From: Thamnaconus septentrionalis | Taxonomy: Eukaryota > Chordata > Actinopteri > Tetraodontiformes > Monacanthidae | DNA: 64,000 nt | Assembly: GCA_009823395.1 (NCBI GenBank) | Contig: CM020508.1 | Span: 2,872,015-2,936,014 of the forward strand | Reading direction: 5' to 3' | In this document: piece after piece, positions 49,226-57,341 of the stretch | Layout of the letters: the number at the start of each line of letters is the position of its first letter | Position numbering within the stretch: position 1 is the first letter of the stretch | Made by a program: the position numbers and the translations under genes | Notes under the pieces: model-generated | Databases searched by the model: none | Told to the model about the DNA's origin: nothing | What the model saw: only the letters and a program-made list of their open reading frames with translations

Positions 49226-52200
49226 CACTCTTGCATGCCCAGTTGACAGACCAAAATAAGCTCCTATATTCTCCCGCAGGCACAAAAGCCGGGGTTTTGA
49301 GTCAAACCCAGGTTGGATGGATGTGATTTTCCTCAGCGTCTCGTTGCCGATTTCCTGGCAGCGAAGGGAAACGTTGGTGGTGATCAGGCGCCGCGGTGCG
49401 CTTGTGTTTTGGCGAGAGGTCGCTCCCCTCCACCCCGCCCCCCCCGCCCCCTCCCGCCACCTCATCAGGAAATGTGTGATTTTTTTTTTTTCTTCTTCAT
49501 GTCAGTGATCCAGCAAAGATCAGTTGTTGTTGTTGTTTTTGGTCAGAATGAATGCAAAATTCTTTAAGTCTCAATTTGAGGTGGTGGCCTGAAACGCCAG
49601 ATGGAATGTTTCCTACATCCCCTTTATATTACAGCAGAAAGCTTTAATATAAAGAGAAGCAAATACTGGACAGAGATATCTGCTACATTTATTACATTCA
49701 AGCTCACATTTCTTATAGCCTTAGATTAGCCACACGGCTAGCCACTATACACTGTAATTAAAATAATTATTGTCTTCAGTGTTTATGCTCTTCTTTTAAG
49801 AAATAAAAATAAGCTATTCAGCAGCAGCTACTGTTTTCTTTTTTTGTCCTGGCGGGGAAGAACAAAAAGCTAGACTAGATCTGAACTGGTGTAGGGTTAC
49901 TGAAGAATCAGAACATAATAAAAAATAATTTGGAGCCATTATGTCATAAATGTAACTATCAAATGAAGCCTCCAGACTGAGAATGGTAGACCAGATATTA
50001 AATAATAATGTCAGTCAAACATTCTCCAGTCATTAAATCAGACTGTATAAGTTCTGTTTGGCAATTATTACTAAAGTTTCTTTTTCGGTCGCAATTTCTT
50101 TTTCTTTTTTTGACATGATTGATGACTGTGAACGCACTCCAGTCATCAGGTCCTCCAGAATTGCCGATGCTGTACTGATTAGCACTAGATGACCTGAGGC
50201 GTTCTCCATTTTCCGAGGCCAGATACTTCCCATGCTGCAGATGAAACACCTGGATGCATCAGCTCAAGTCATGTGTATTTGATCTGCGTTCTTGGGTCGT
50301 GCAGCTGTAATTGCAGGCACGATGTGCAGCTTGATTAAATAATATTACATTCAACAGTCTACATCCTCTGGAGATTAAGATGATTTTTTCTTCCACCATG
50401 GTTAGATGATTGTAACTGCAAGTTTTTTCCACTTGGCCTAGGTTTTCTTTTTTTTTTGACCTGCAGCCGCGCTTATAAATATTTGCATAATGGCTTCAGC
50501 ACATGGAGGCAAGGTCGCACTACACAAAATCATCCATCAGACTAAACAAATTACTCATGCTGTTAAAAAATATTTACGTCTTAATGCCGCACACATGTGA
50601 GCTTGTCGGGGGCGAGGTGTCGAATTTATAAAGCCGCACCTGCTCGGGGCTGGAGACACTCTAAAACCAGGCCCGTTTTGCATTCATTGGAAATTTTTCT
50701 AAACCAACTAATGAGACACTAATTAAACTGAGGCCGGTTTAGCTGCTACTGGGCTGCTGGTACCAATAAGCTCTAAACGCGGAGTGTCATCTGCTCGGAT
50801 GCTAAACTGCAACATGTGCCTGAACGAAGCTGTGGTCAGCGAGAGTACTGCATGAAAAATCGCATCTGTAGACATGAAATAAAGATTGACATGTAAGTAA
50901 AAAAATAAAATAAGGCATTTCGTTCCGGATCATTGGATTGTAGTGTTGAATTTGACCGTCTTCAGAAACGCACAGCTCCAGCAGCAGAGACCCAACACCA
51001 CCCGGATGTTAAAATTCTCCTCAGGTGTCGGTGAAGTGGAAGACGGAGGCAGACGGAGCTCATCTCTCACTAAGCCGCCTGCGCGACTACCTGCCGAGGC
51101 CTCGCCTGAAGTCAGCCTCTGTTAGCTGTAACGGCCTTGTAGCGCGCCTTCAAGTTGAGAGAGGAGAACACTTGAGATTACCGCAACTAAAGAGGAGGAA
51201 TTCCTCGCACTTGGCAGCCGGCGGACTGCGCACGGAGAGGAATGTGGACGTGAGCAACTCGCAGCGCCGTGGGGACGCAGAGCTCTGCAGCTCGGCTGTC
51301 GGCTGCGCTGATATAAATTTAACAGGGACGTGACGGCGAATTCAATGTTGCAATATCTTGTAACTACATTGTCCTATGCGGATTTGATGATGATGATGAT
51401 GATTCATCCTCCCAGCGAGAGATGCTGATTTTTTTTTTTTTCATTTTATTTTTCCAGCTGTAGCAAAGCAAAGCAGAGGGTTAGGAAGTAAGAACTGTCT
51501 GTACCCATCATCCTTTGCACTGCACCTGCAGATCTACAGAGTGTGGAAGCAGCGAGGAGTGGCGAGGGACAACAAGGTGTCAGAGTCTGTCAGAGTGAGG
51601 AAGCTGCAGGAAGTTTGCAATGCACAGCGCGGAAAAGTTTTCCGGTTAAATGAGAAATAAGGAAGGGGAGAGTTAAACAGGGAGACAAACACTGCTGACA
51701 CAAACCTACACTGCAGCGTTACCTTCAAAGTTCAGTGGATTTCTTTTTTGTGTTTTTGTCTTCTGTTTTGTTTTCCGCATATGACAATGATCATTATTCT
51801 GCCTACTTAAAGCTGTAACAAGCAGGTGTGTCATGATAAACAAATATAGATATTTTGCTCCTCAAGAACTGAATCACAGTTACACCAGTTGAAAGTTACA
51901 GCAGAATCTCCTCAGGCCTCCTCTCGACGACAGTCCTTTTCATTATTTGTCGTGACAAAACAGCACATCTGCTGCCACTAATGAGCGCTTTAATTTCGAG
52001 GGACTTGCCACCATATTTCCTGCCCGTAACCGACATGTTCCAGCCATGTGTGCAGTTAAAAGAGAAAGCACCAGCCAAAACGTCGGCGATCAATTATGAT
52101 AATTCCGACGTCCACAGGGGCAACGCCCAGAGCGTGAGAAATTCCCAGAAGGATGCGAGGGAGGCGGTGCGAGCGCGGGGCCATCGTGACGAGAAGTGTT

Positions 52201-55200
52201 GAGCTGTGACATCTGAAAATCTGTGGATATCAGGGAGATAAACGGGTCTGCGTTGGATTTGTTCCGGTATCTGTTCGAGCGACCGCGGCAGAACGTGCGT
52301 GCGTGAGTCCCCTGCGGGAAAAAAACAATACCACATGTCTCAGCGTCACTCCGGAGATGGCTAAGCCCAAACCAAAGTGGCGGCTACCCTCGATTCCCAC
52401 TAATGGCCACAGTGACGTGAGGAGATCCTGCGTGTCCTCTGTGGCGCTGCAGGAGCTTTTAGGCAAAAGAAAAGACAAAAAACTGTGTAATAAAGCAGTG
52501 GAAGTAGAAAATCCTGGCAAACAAACAACAGGCGGGCCGAGCCAGTGGGGAAAGAAAAAAAAAAAAAAAAACAGAGCCGCGTTGTTTCATGGAGAAAACA
52601 TTTGTTCCACATCAGGGCCTTTCAAGCGGAGATGCAACGCAGTCCTCGCCCCCTCACCTCGTAAAAAAAAAAAAGGAATATATACATCTGGCCGCAGAGT
52701 CGAGGCAGCGCCCTGCAAATGCTGCTGGCTGGGAATCCCAAGTCCCGTCCCCAGGCGTCCCAAATGAAATTTGGCTGCTTTTTTTTTTCCCCGTTCATGG
52801 TTAATGTCACCGTAGCGACGCATATTCTGTGATTCGTGCCGAGTGCACGTTTTCATCGCCAGGCTGCTGGATTTCTTTATAGGTAAAATAAACAGCGACG
52901 GTGGGTTCGGAATCGTTCCCAGCCAGTTCAGAACGGCATAATAACGGATTGCCGTCAGCCAAGAGTTCGGTTCTCGGTACAAGCTACGTATGGTTTGTTT
53001 TTCAATTTTTTTCGTATTCTGCAACGAGAGGCGGAGTTCCGGGATCCACGACTGACAAATGCCTTTCCCGCCACTGCAACTGTCCAGAGACTCCAACTGT
53101 ACTGGGTCGCCATACTAACAAGGAGCTCCAGCCACTACTAAACAAAATCTACAGTATATTCTTTATATCATTATTATTGTTATGTCTGTGAAGGTTCTCA
53201 GTCATCCAGCTCATCTTAAAGTAGAAGGGTTGAGTTCGGGCAACTGGACTTGTTCTTGTGAAGACGTTTCGCCTCTCATCCAAAAGGCTTCTTCAGTTCA
53301 CTTCAGGAGTTGTGGGTGGGGCTTAGGCTGAAGGTACCCTATTAGCAAGGTGTTGATCAATACCTTGAGCCCCACCCACAGCTGCTGGTGGTTAAATACC
53401 TGGGTATTTAACCACGTTTTAGAAGTGAAGAAGCCCTTTGGATGAGAGGTCAAACATCTTCAAGATCAGATGTCCGAACTCAACCCTTCTACATTATTAT
53501 CATTATGAGTTGTGAGAGGCTGTCCAGGAGTCCAGGGTGAAAATACAAATAACACAGGAGCATTATGGCTTCTCTCAAAGATGAGTGTATCTTTCAAAGG
53601 CATCCAGGCCGGCTGTGTCTTCTTCCCGTGAGGAGGTTAGTAACTCTGATTGAGTCTGGTAGCCGCCTCCGTCACAGATGCAACGCTGTCACTCACACAT
53701 AAAAACACTTAACGGCCTAATTCAGCAGGGGCCCGAGCAGTCCATCACAGACGCGAGCTCAGCGCCTCCTTCCTCAACGTCTCTTTTATCGACACCGCGC
53801 CTCCAGTCTGACTCGAGAACAAGTGAGTGTAAAACTGAAAAGCCAAAGTGGGAAAGTTAATAGGCTGGTTTTGTTCAGTCCAGGGGGTAGAGTAGGGGGA
53901 GGCTTTGGTGTTAAATCTTCCTTTTGTTCTCGGGGGAGAAAGCAACGAAAAAAAGAAGAAAAGAAAGAACAGGGACATCCTTTCTCCAGCAGCTCTGCCT
54001 GGACCGGAGGGGCCTGAGCGACGGCTGTCAGCTGTTCCCCGTCTGCCAGCGACTGCCGGCGGCTGCAGGCGTTTACTGTGACGCTGACCCGCCGCTGTCC
54101 GCCTCAAACACCCGTCTCATGTCCGCCAACGATGACAGCTTAGGGAAACACGAGTGCGCTGCCCCCCCGCCCCAACATCCATCCCCACCGACTGTGTGAC
54201 AGGAGAAATCTGGTCCTGCAGGACATGCTAATTAGAAGTTATGGGGGCCGCGTATCGGGGGCGGGGGAGGGTCTTCATGTGGGAACGCTTTCTTTTCCTG
54301 ATTTTACTCACGCAAAGAAAATATTTTAGACTATAGCTTTTATTCATCCAACATGTTTAATCAAGCCTGGTGCCATTTCCAAAGATAAATCTAAAACCAT
54401 CACTACTAATAAAAGAATACGTATTTGTTTATACTCCCCTCCGGTCATGCAAGCCTATTTGCAGAAGTGCAATTCATTTCTTAATGCAGAGCTGGTGATT
54501 CATGAAGATACTGAGGAGGAACTGTTGTATGACAGTTATGACAGGTGAGACTAACAGTCTTTCACAGCATTTAGAAGACATATTAGAAATCCAGCTGCTA
54601 TAAATTTAAACACCCCCCCCCAAAAGGGTTGAATTTGTGTGCAACGGTATTGCAATACGTTGACATTTTTATATTTGTTTTTTGTTTTTTTTTTGCTTTT
54701 CATTTTGTGTCCGAGGGGATTTGACAGCAGGATGTTTGGCTCTGGAGAGGTAAGCAGGGAAACACTGAGCCACACATGGAAAGAATCAGTCTACCTGAAA
54801 CCGCATCCTCGCAGTGTGCCACGGTGTTAGCATACAATCGGAAATTATTACCTCTGGGAAGCCAGAGATGCGGGAAAATCCTTCGGCATATGTTAAAGCA
54901 AGGAGGGGGGAAAAAGAGTTTTTATCAGAAAAACATGCTATAGTTCAGCCATTGGTTTTTTTTGTTCTTTTTTTTAGGGGCTCATTTTATTGTGATTGTC
55001 TGTTTTTTATTTTGTTTGTTTCTTTAAATTTTCTCATGTTTCCCATATTGCTGCTGTGAGTACTGCAACTCCTCCCTCCATTGTCCATAGCTGTACTGCA
55101 AAACCTACATTTTCAACCTCATTATACTGAGGCTGTTCCATGATCTTGAGAAGATATCGGCACCCAACACTGGATGTATGTAAGGAAAAGCAAAGGAGAA

Positions 55201-55482
55201 ACGAGCCGGCGGGCAGTCGACTGCACGCTCGGCGGAGCTCAAGCGGTTTCATATTCGCTCCCAAACATTCCCACTTGTTAGAGGTTTTTTTTTTTTTTCT
55301 TGTGGTACACAGGCACGCCCTGTCAGATCTGGACAGCTGCCAATTTGTCAACAGGACTTGGGTGGGTGGGCGGTGCTGGGCTGATAAAGCACATTTTGCA
55401 CTGAGGGGGAGGTAGAAACTCAGTCATTTGGTATTAAATAAGGAGCCTTCATATGTGTGTGTGTGTGTGTATACATATACAC

Positions 55483-55560
<78 letters not shown>

Positions 55561-55702
55561 ATACGTATATATATGTATATACATATATATGTGTGTATAT
55601 ATATATATACATATATATATATGTGTGTATACGTATATATATATATGTGTGTATGCATATATATATATATGTGTGTATGCATATATATATATTTCTGTAT
55701 AT

Positions 55703-55742
<40 letters not shown>

Positions 55743-55809
55743 ATGCATATATATATATATGTGTGTATGCATATATATATATATATGTGTATATATATAT
55801 ATATTTCTG

Positions 55810-55881
<72 letters not shown>

Positions 55882-56327
55882 CATTAATCATCACAAATTA
55901 AAAAAACACTTTTGCTTCTCACGCCGCCTACAGCTGGATAACTGCCTGCACGCTCACCAGCGCCGCTGTGACCGTGCACGTGTTAAAGATCAAACCATGG
56001 GAAACCCCCTTGCCGAGTGCAAGAAGAAAAAAAAAAGGTCTCCCTTCGCACATTTATATCACTTGAAATATTTCTCAGAGAGGTCGGCTACTGCAAGCGG
56101 CGCTGCGCTCGGGCTGGCGAGGAAATGAACAGGCAAAGTTTTAGGAAATGGGATTTTTCGGTGGCTTTGCTTTGCGACGCTGGACTCACATGAAAGGTAT
56201 GGCCCACGCCCGGGGCCAGGTTCTCCGTCTTGATCCTCCACAGCAGCGGCTGGGGGGAGTTGAGCACAAACACCAGCGGCTTGTGGTGGCGCAGCATCGA
56301 CTGGATGGGCTTCAGATGCAGCTCCAC
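27955..56327 (-). CDS. tgfbr3: Betaglycan (TGF-beta receptor type III), 14 3'-terminal coding exons
   Basis: Betaglycan is a single-pass cell-surface co-receptor that presents TGF-beta ligands (notably TGF-beta2) to the type II receptor and binds inhibin. The exons join as 56327-56190, 47692-47509, 46323-46161, 45657-45510, 43934-43739, 43032-42767, 42128-41973, 40635-40492, 39143-38943, 37837-37547, 37179-37053, 33711-33679, 32747-32640 and 28103-27955. All have AG acceptors and GT donors, and the phases agree throughout. The joined length is 2304 bases, 767 residues plus TAG, close to the human protein from about residue 83 to its end. In order it holds most of the orphan domain (residues 1 to about 280 of this fragment), a linker, the ZP module (about 325-650), a membrane helix (about 693-715) and a 52-residue tail ending SSSSTA. 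The start codon and signal peptide are not in the exons found. Identity is certain from the membrane segment, tail and ZP motifs. Exact splice sites are my reading. Confidence 0.96.
28104..32639 (-). other. Last intron of tgfbr3
   Basis: 4.5 kb intron between the membrane and tail exons. It holds the 30-bp minisatellite (29985-30450), a (CCAG)n patch (31190-31226) and G-rich runs near 31915, 32102, 32200 and 32320. No other exon signal seen. Confidence 0.8.
29985..30450. repeat. 30-bp minisatellite, about 16 units
   Basis: Unit consensus GGAGCCGACCAATGAATTAA then TCGCAGGGAA. TTAATC recurs every 30 bases from 29988. One unit near 30410 is a base or so short. Because the unit is a multiple of three, several frames stay open on both strands ([20 protein letters not shown]). 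This is a by-product, not a gene. Confidence 0.95.
32640..32747 (-). CDS. tgfbr3: tgfbr3 exon M: transmembrane segment
   Basis: 108 bases, phase 1 to 1. It encodes [20 protein letters not shown] then [15 protein letters not shown]. Human has [33 protein letters not shown], so the membrane helix is nearly identical. This exon alone identifies the gene. The acceptor is CCCCCAG before 32747, and the donor is ACACAG|GTAGGT at 32639. Confidence 0.98.
32748..33678 (-). other. tgfbr3 intron with element R3
   Basis: 0.93 kb intron. More than half is the R3 element at 33058-33548. Confidence 0.8.
33058..33548 (-). mobile_element. Element R3, copy 1
   Basis: Its right end, read on the minus strand, is AGTGTTGTAGTCAAGATCGC, then ACCAACCGAGACCAAGACAT. 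This matches the left end of 43092-43572 read on the plus strand. Both ends are rich in GGTCTCGAGACC/GTCTTGGTCTCG. Non-coding, with inverted ends. A probable non-autonomous DNA transposon. Confidence 0.65.
33679..33711 (-). CDS. tgfbr3: tgfbr3 exon L: 33-base microexon before the membrane
   Basis: 33 bases, phase 1 to 1, encoding [11 protein letters not shown] plus split codons at both ends. It supplies the Pro-rich juxtamembrane stalk between the ZP module and the membrane helix. The acceptor is CTCCTGCAG, and the donor is GAGT|GTAAGT, both close to consensus. Because its length is a multiple of three, skipping it would keep the frame and remove 11 residues. The total reading frame closes with or without it. 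I include it because of the strong sites and the human-like PP-rich sequence at this place. Confidence 0.85.
33712..37052 (-). other. tgfbr3 intron, 3.3 kb
   Basis: Contains G10 near 34045, (TG)n at 35082-35105, the inverted repeat 35604-35702 and (CA)n at 36166-36209. No additional exon seen. Confidence 0.75.
35604..35702. repeat. Inverted repeat with about 31-bp arms
   Basis: Left arm starts CTTATATTCTTTTGTTCAGA and right arm ends TCTGAACAAAGTAATATAAG. Arms are complementary over about 31 bases with two mismatches, separated by about 36 bases. Confidence 0.85.
37053..37179 (-). CDS. tgfbr3: tgfbr3 exon K: end of ZP module
   Basis: 127 bases, entering in phase 0 and leaving in phase 1. It reads [16 protein letters not shown], then five consecutive Met from (ATG)5, then [14 protein letters not shown] and a Pro-rich end. 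Human has CVPPDEACTSLD...MMQNKKTFTKPLAV. Both cysteines are conserved. The Met run is a coding trinucleotide repeat. The acceptor is CTCCGCAG, and the donor is CCAG|GTCAGT at 37052. Confidence 0.93.
37180..37546 (-). other. tgfbr3 intron, 0.37 kb
   Basis: Short intron with A/T homopolymer runs only. Confidence 0.85.
37547..37837 (-). CDS. tgfbr3: tgfbr3 exon J: ZP-C core
   Basis: 291 bases, 97 codons, phase 0 to 0. The peptide has [55 protein letters not shown] and EMSLCSK. These match the human ZP-C (LGFAIQTCFxSPYSNP, YTIIENICPKDxSV, RFSFxFKxVFNTSLLFLxCELTLC). All four cysteines of this stretch are present, and FNKS keeps the sequon of human FNTS. The acceptor is TTTCAG, and the donor is CCG|GTACGC at 37546. 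Confidence 0.97.
37838..38942 (-). other. tgfbr3 intron, 1.1 kb
   Basis: AT-rich. Holds CCT triplets at 38728-38750 and a short direct repeat (AGTACTTTCCTAATTC twice near 38500-38540). Nothing else supported. Confidence 0.8.
38943..39143 (-). CDS. tgfbr3: tgfbr3 exon I: start of ZP-C subdomain
   Basis: 201 bases, 67 codons, phase 0 to 0. It begins FNCTYRRRK (human VFNCSLxQ), then has [15 protein letters not shown] and SQNQQVFVE, matching human ATFNMELYNTDLFL and HVYVEV. NCT and NTS are sequons at or near those of human. A KQQQEEE stretch is lineage-specific low complexity. The acceptor is CTCTCCAG at 39144, preceded directly by a (CT)n microsatellite on the transcribed strand. The donor is GAG|GTAAAC at 38942. 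Confidence 0.95.
39145..39180. repeat. (GA)n tract forming exon I polypyrimidine tract
   Basis: Reads (CT)n then CACTCTCCAG on the transcribed strand, ending at the exon I acceptor. Confidence 0.9.
39519..40170. repeat. Pentanucleotide satellite (GGTAT/AGTAT)n
   Basis: About 650 bases of 5-base units alternating TATGG and TATAG, with a few interruptions near 39550-39670. The 150-190-codon minus-strand ORFs across it are repeats of Tyr-His-Thr-Ile-Pro and are not genes. Confidence 0.97.
40492..40635 (-). CDS. tgfbr3: tgfbr3 exon H: linker with glycosaminoglycan site
   Basis: 144 bases, 48 codons, phase 0 to 0. It starts [14 protein letters not shown] and runs through ADVEELKDL to a proline/glutamate-rich stretch ending AVV, where human has IVVFNC across the next junction. 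In mammals this linker carries two Ser-Gly glycosaminoglycan attachment sites in acidic context. Here I see only one Ser-Gly dipeptide (GSGG), followed by acidic ADVEE. The acceptor is GATGGCAG, and the donor is GTG|GTGAGG at 40491. The exon is assigned by position, phase and end motif rather than strong similarity. Confidence 0.85.
40636..41972 (-). other. tgfbr3 intron, 1.3 kb
   Basis: Ordinary intron sequence with AT-rich parts near 41350-41450. No element recognised. Confidence 0.75.
41973..42128 (-). CDS. tgfbr3: tgfbr3 exon G: ZP-N subdomain
   Basis: 156 bases, 52 codons, phase 0 to 0. It reads [16 protein letters not shown], then [18 protein letters not shown], then ALHINS. Human has SGYSGMDVTLLDPTCKAKMNGTHFVLESPLNGC and VYYNS. 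The DPxC and GC cysteines and the NxTHx sequon are conserved. The acceptor follows CCCCCAG (42129-42130), and the donor is TCT|GTGAGT at 41972. Confidence 0.95.
42129..42766 (-). other. tgfbr3 intron, 0.64 kb
   Basis: Nothing beyond A-rich patches. Confidence 0.8.
42767..43032 (-). CDS. tgfbr3: tgfbr3 exon F: linker and start of ZP module
   Basis: 266 bases, entering in phase 1 and leaving in phase 0. It carries the interdomain linker with PPELSILRD and LPFPFP, both recognisable in human betaglycan (PPELRILLD, GLPFPFP). Then come REPEEHQ and the first ZP strand, [20 protein letters not shown], holding the first ZP cysteine. The acceptor is ACTTGCAG before 43032. The donor CGG|GTGATT at 42766 is a weak GT site, but it is the only one that joins exon G in frame. 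The linker between LPFPFP and REPEE is shorter than in human. Confidence 0.92.
43033..43738 (-). other. tgfbr3 intron with element R3
   Basis: 0.7 kb, mostly the R3 element at 43092-43572. Confidence 0.8.
43092..43572 (+). mobile_element. Element R3, copy 2
   Basis: Left end AGTGTTGGAGTCAAGGCCGC and right end GACCAATCTCCAGGACAACA then ACACTA. The ends are inverted (AGTGTTG...CAACACT type). It is homologous to 33058-33548 in opposite orientation. No transposase ORF. Confidence 0.65.
43739..43934 (-). CDS. tgfbr3: tgfbr3 exon E: end of orphan domain
   Basis: 196 bases, entering in phase 0 and leaving in phase 1. It reads [15 protein letters not shown], then [19 protein letters not shown], then [12 protein letters not shown]. 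The human counterpart has VKWALDNGYSPITSYTMAPVANRFHLRLE. The acceptor is GGAACAG before 43934, and the donor is CCAG|GTGAGC at 43738. The region between the SIGFG-like and KWA motifs is more divergent than the rest, and includes [13 protein letters not shown] where human has IPSTQGNL. Confidence 0.93.
43935..45509 (-). other. tgfbr3 intron, 1.6 kb
   Basis: Contains (GAAA)-type and (GAT)11 repeats (45443-45475) and a small inverted pair, GATTGGCCGAC/GTCGGCCAATC, near 45023-45061. No exon signal. Confidence 0.75.
45510..45657 (-). CDS. tgfbr3: tgfbr3 exon D: orphan domain
   Basis: 148 bases, entering in phase 2 and leaving in phase 0. The peptide is [19 protein letters not shown], then [20 protein letters not shown], then LVGKLDVV, matching human AFQVDIxIDIRP...[23 protein letters not shown]. 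The donor lies in GTGGTGGTAGGT. I chose the cut before GTAGGT (45509) because only that choice keeps exon E in the betaglycan frame. The acceptor is CTCTGCAG at 45658. Confidence 0.95.
45658..46160 (-). other. tgfbr3 intron, 0.5 kb
   Basis: Holds a (GA)20 microsatellite at 45900-45941. Confidence 0.85.
46161..46323 (-). CDS. tgfbr3: tgfbr3 exon C: orphan domain
   Basis: 163 bases, entering in phase 1 and leaving in phase 2. The peptide runs DPVFSDTC, then [20 protein letters not shown], then [13 protein letters not shown]. Human has VFPPxCNIGKNFLSLNYLAEYLQPKAAEGC and EVHIIELITPNSN, so both cysteines of this module are kept. The acceptor is CTTCCAG, and the donor is AGCAG|GTGAGC at 46160. The split codon forms Ser with exon D, giving SSAFQV (human YSAFQV). 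Confidence 0.95.
46324..47508 (-). other. tgfbr3 intron, 1.2 kb
   Basis: No repeat or extra exon supported. Confidence 0.8.
47509..47692 (-). CDS. tgfbr3: tgfbr3 exon B: orphan domain
   Basis: 184 bases, entering in phase 0 and leaving in phase 1. It reads [16 protein letters not shown] at its start and later [20 protein letters not shown] and IYIKVGE, close to human betaglycan ([25 protein letters not shown]). NFS is a conserved N-glycosylation sequon. The acceptor is CCCTGCAG before 47692, and the donor is GAAG|GTGTGT at 47508. The split codon becomes Asp with exon C, restoring VGED as in human. An 8.5 kb intron separates it from exon A. Confidence 0.95.
53221..53492. mobile_element. Palindromic non-autonomous element
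   Basis: Perfect 19-base inverted ends, GTAGAAGGGTTGAGTTCGG and its complement, with imperfect inverted inner arms around GAAGACGTTTCGCCTCTCAT and GGATGAGAGGTCAAACATCT. It also holds a small hairpin, AAATACCTGGGTATTT. Similar sequences are frequent in teleost introns, to my memory. No ORF. Confidence 0.75.
55456..55882. repeat. TA-rich complex microsatellite
   Basis: About 430 bases of TA, TG, CA and ATGCATAT units. All six frames are open by composition, giving Tyr-Ile repeats, and none is a gene. Confidence 0.97.
56190..56327 (-). CDS. tgfbr3: tgfbr3 exon A: orphan domain, first exon seen
   Basis: 138 bases, 46 codons, phase 0 at both ends. It begins VELHLKPIQ and contains [12 protein letters not shown], matching the human orphan-domain stretch VxLHLNPI...VFLLNSPxPLVW. 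The acceptor is CCAG just inside 56328, and the donor is CAT|GTGAGT. The polypyrimidine tract of this acceptor is a (CT)n microsatellite at 56340-56396. From the human gene structure this would be coding exon 4 of the transcript (inference). The preceding exon, expected to end near the human QRE/VTLHL junction, was not found between 56328 and 64000. Confidence 0.93.
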
Positions 56328-56338
56328 CTGGCCAGGGT

Positions 56339-56339
<1 letters not shown>

Positions 56340-56396
<57 letters not shown>
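56340..56396. repeat. (GA)28 tract forming exon A polypyrimidine tract
   Basis: On the transcribed strand it is (CT)28 ending about a dozen bases before the exon A acceptor. Confidence 0.95.
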
Positions 56397-56401
<5 letters not shown>

Positions 56402-57121
56402 GCAACGGAGTCACATGGGGAAACGCGACACTTGACGGCATTCGAAAGTTGCGAGAGTATCAATCAAATCTCGTTGTCACTGCCTGACAGCTAAAGTGAA
56501 GCGGTTTGTCTTGCATTTGTCAAAAACAAAAAAGATCAGCGACTAAAAATATCAGCTGGCACACCTTTTTGCTGTTGTTTTTTTTTTTCCCCTGCCTCAA
56601 TTATAGCGCAGTTATACACTTGGAGATTGTTCACTATCAGGCGTTGTGCCTGTTTATGTACTCGCTCTGCTGATAAACCCACAAAGGCGCCGCGCTGTGT
56701 TCTCCCCTAAAAAGCACTTGCTTCGCTCTGATACGTAACCTCAGCGGGCTCTGAACTTCCACACAGTGGAGTCTTTGTTAACAGGGAGAGAGAGAGAAAA
56801 AAAAAAAAAAAGAAAAGCAAGCGGCGGGTCTCTGTTAGCATCTCTGCAAGCGTGCGTTCCTTTGGTCCTCAGACTGCCATTAAAATAGATTTTCACAGTC
56901 TGGTAGCGAGACGGGGAAAACAAACTGGATGTTTTGGGACTCAAAACTGTTGTTTCCTTGGTTTAAGTGGTTGACGTGTCTGGACCGAGGAGGCCGCTGG
57001 GGTGAGTCTGAGCTGAGTGAAAAATCATCCCGGACACATTTAGGCCATTTTGAGATCACCTGCTGCTGTACGGACAAGGCCCCGCGTTATTTGCACTTTT
57101 AAAAAAGACGACAACAACAGT

Positions 57122-57341
57122 AAATTTAGCCCTCTGTTTATAGCCTCCAGCTAAAACCGCTGCTATTTCGGAGTGTCCGTATGTTTGGAAGGAGAAATTT
57201 AAAAAAAAGGTGGGTGAAGAGGGCAGAGGCAACATCTGTCACGGGGAGTGCTCATTAACCTGGCAGAAGAAAAATGTCTTTGTTGGAAAATCAACCCTTT
57301 GTGGCATCACAAAGGGTTGATTTTCCAACAAAGACATTTTT
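57122..57341 (+). repeat. Dispersed repeat family R1, copy 7, with hairpin
   Basis: AAATTTAGCCCTCTGTTTATAG at the start and CATCACAAAGGGTTG near the end. The end is part of a perfect inverted repeat (57270-57341). Confidence 0.65.
57270..57341. repeat. Perfect 34-bp inverted repeat, 4-base loop
   Basis: Arms 57270-57303 and 57308-57341 are exact complements around GCAT. The arm contains TTGGAAAATCAACCCTTTGT. Confidence 0.95.

Larger units (their letters stand above)
47693..56189 (-). other. tgfbr3 intron, 8.5 kb
   Basis: Largest intron within the part seen. It holds (CT)n at 49188-49221, two conserved-looking AT-rich blocks (48555-48625 and 50455-50620), a palindromic element at 53221-53492 and the TA microsatellite at 55456-55882. 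No missed exon was recognised. Confidence 0.7.

Noticed and set aside
55420..56128. ORFs of 107-223 codons on both strands made of Tyr-Ile repeats
   Set aside because: They are translations of a TA-rich microsatellite.
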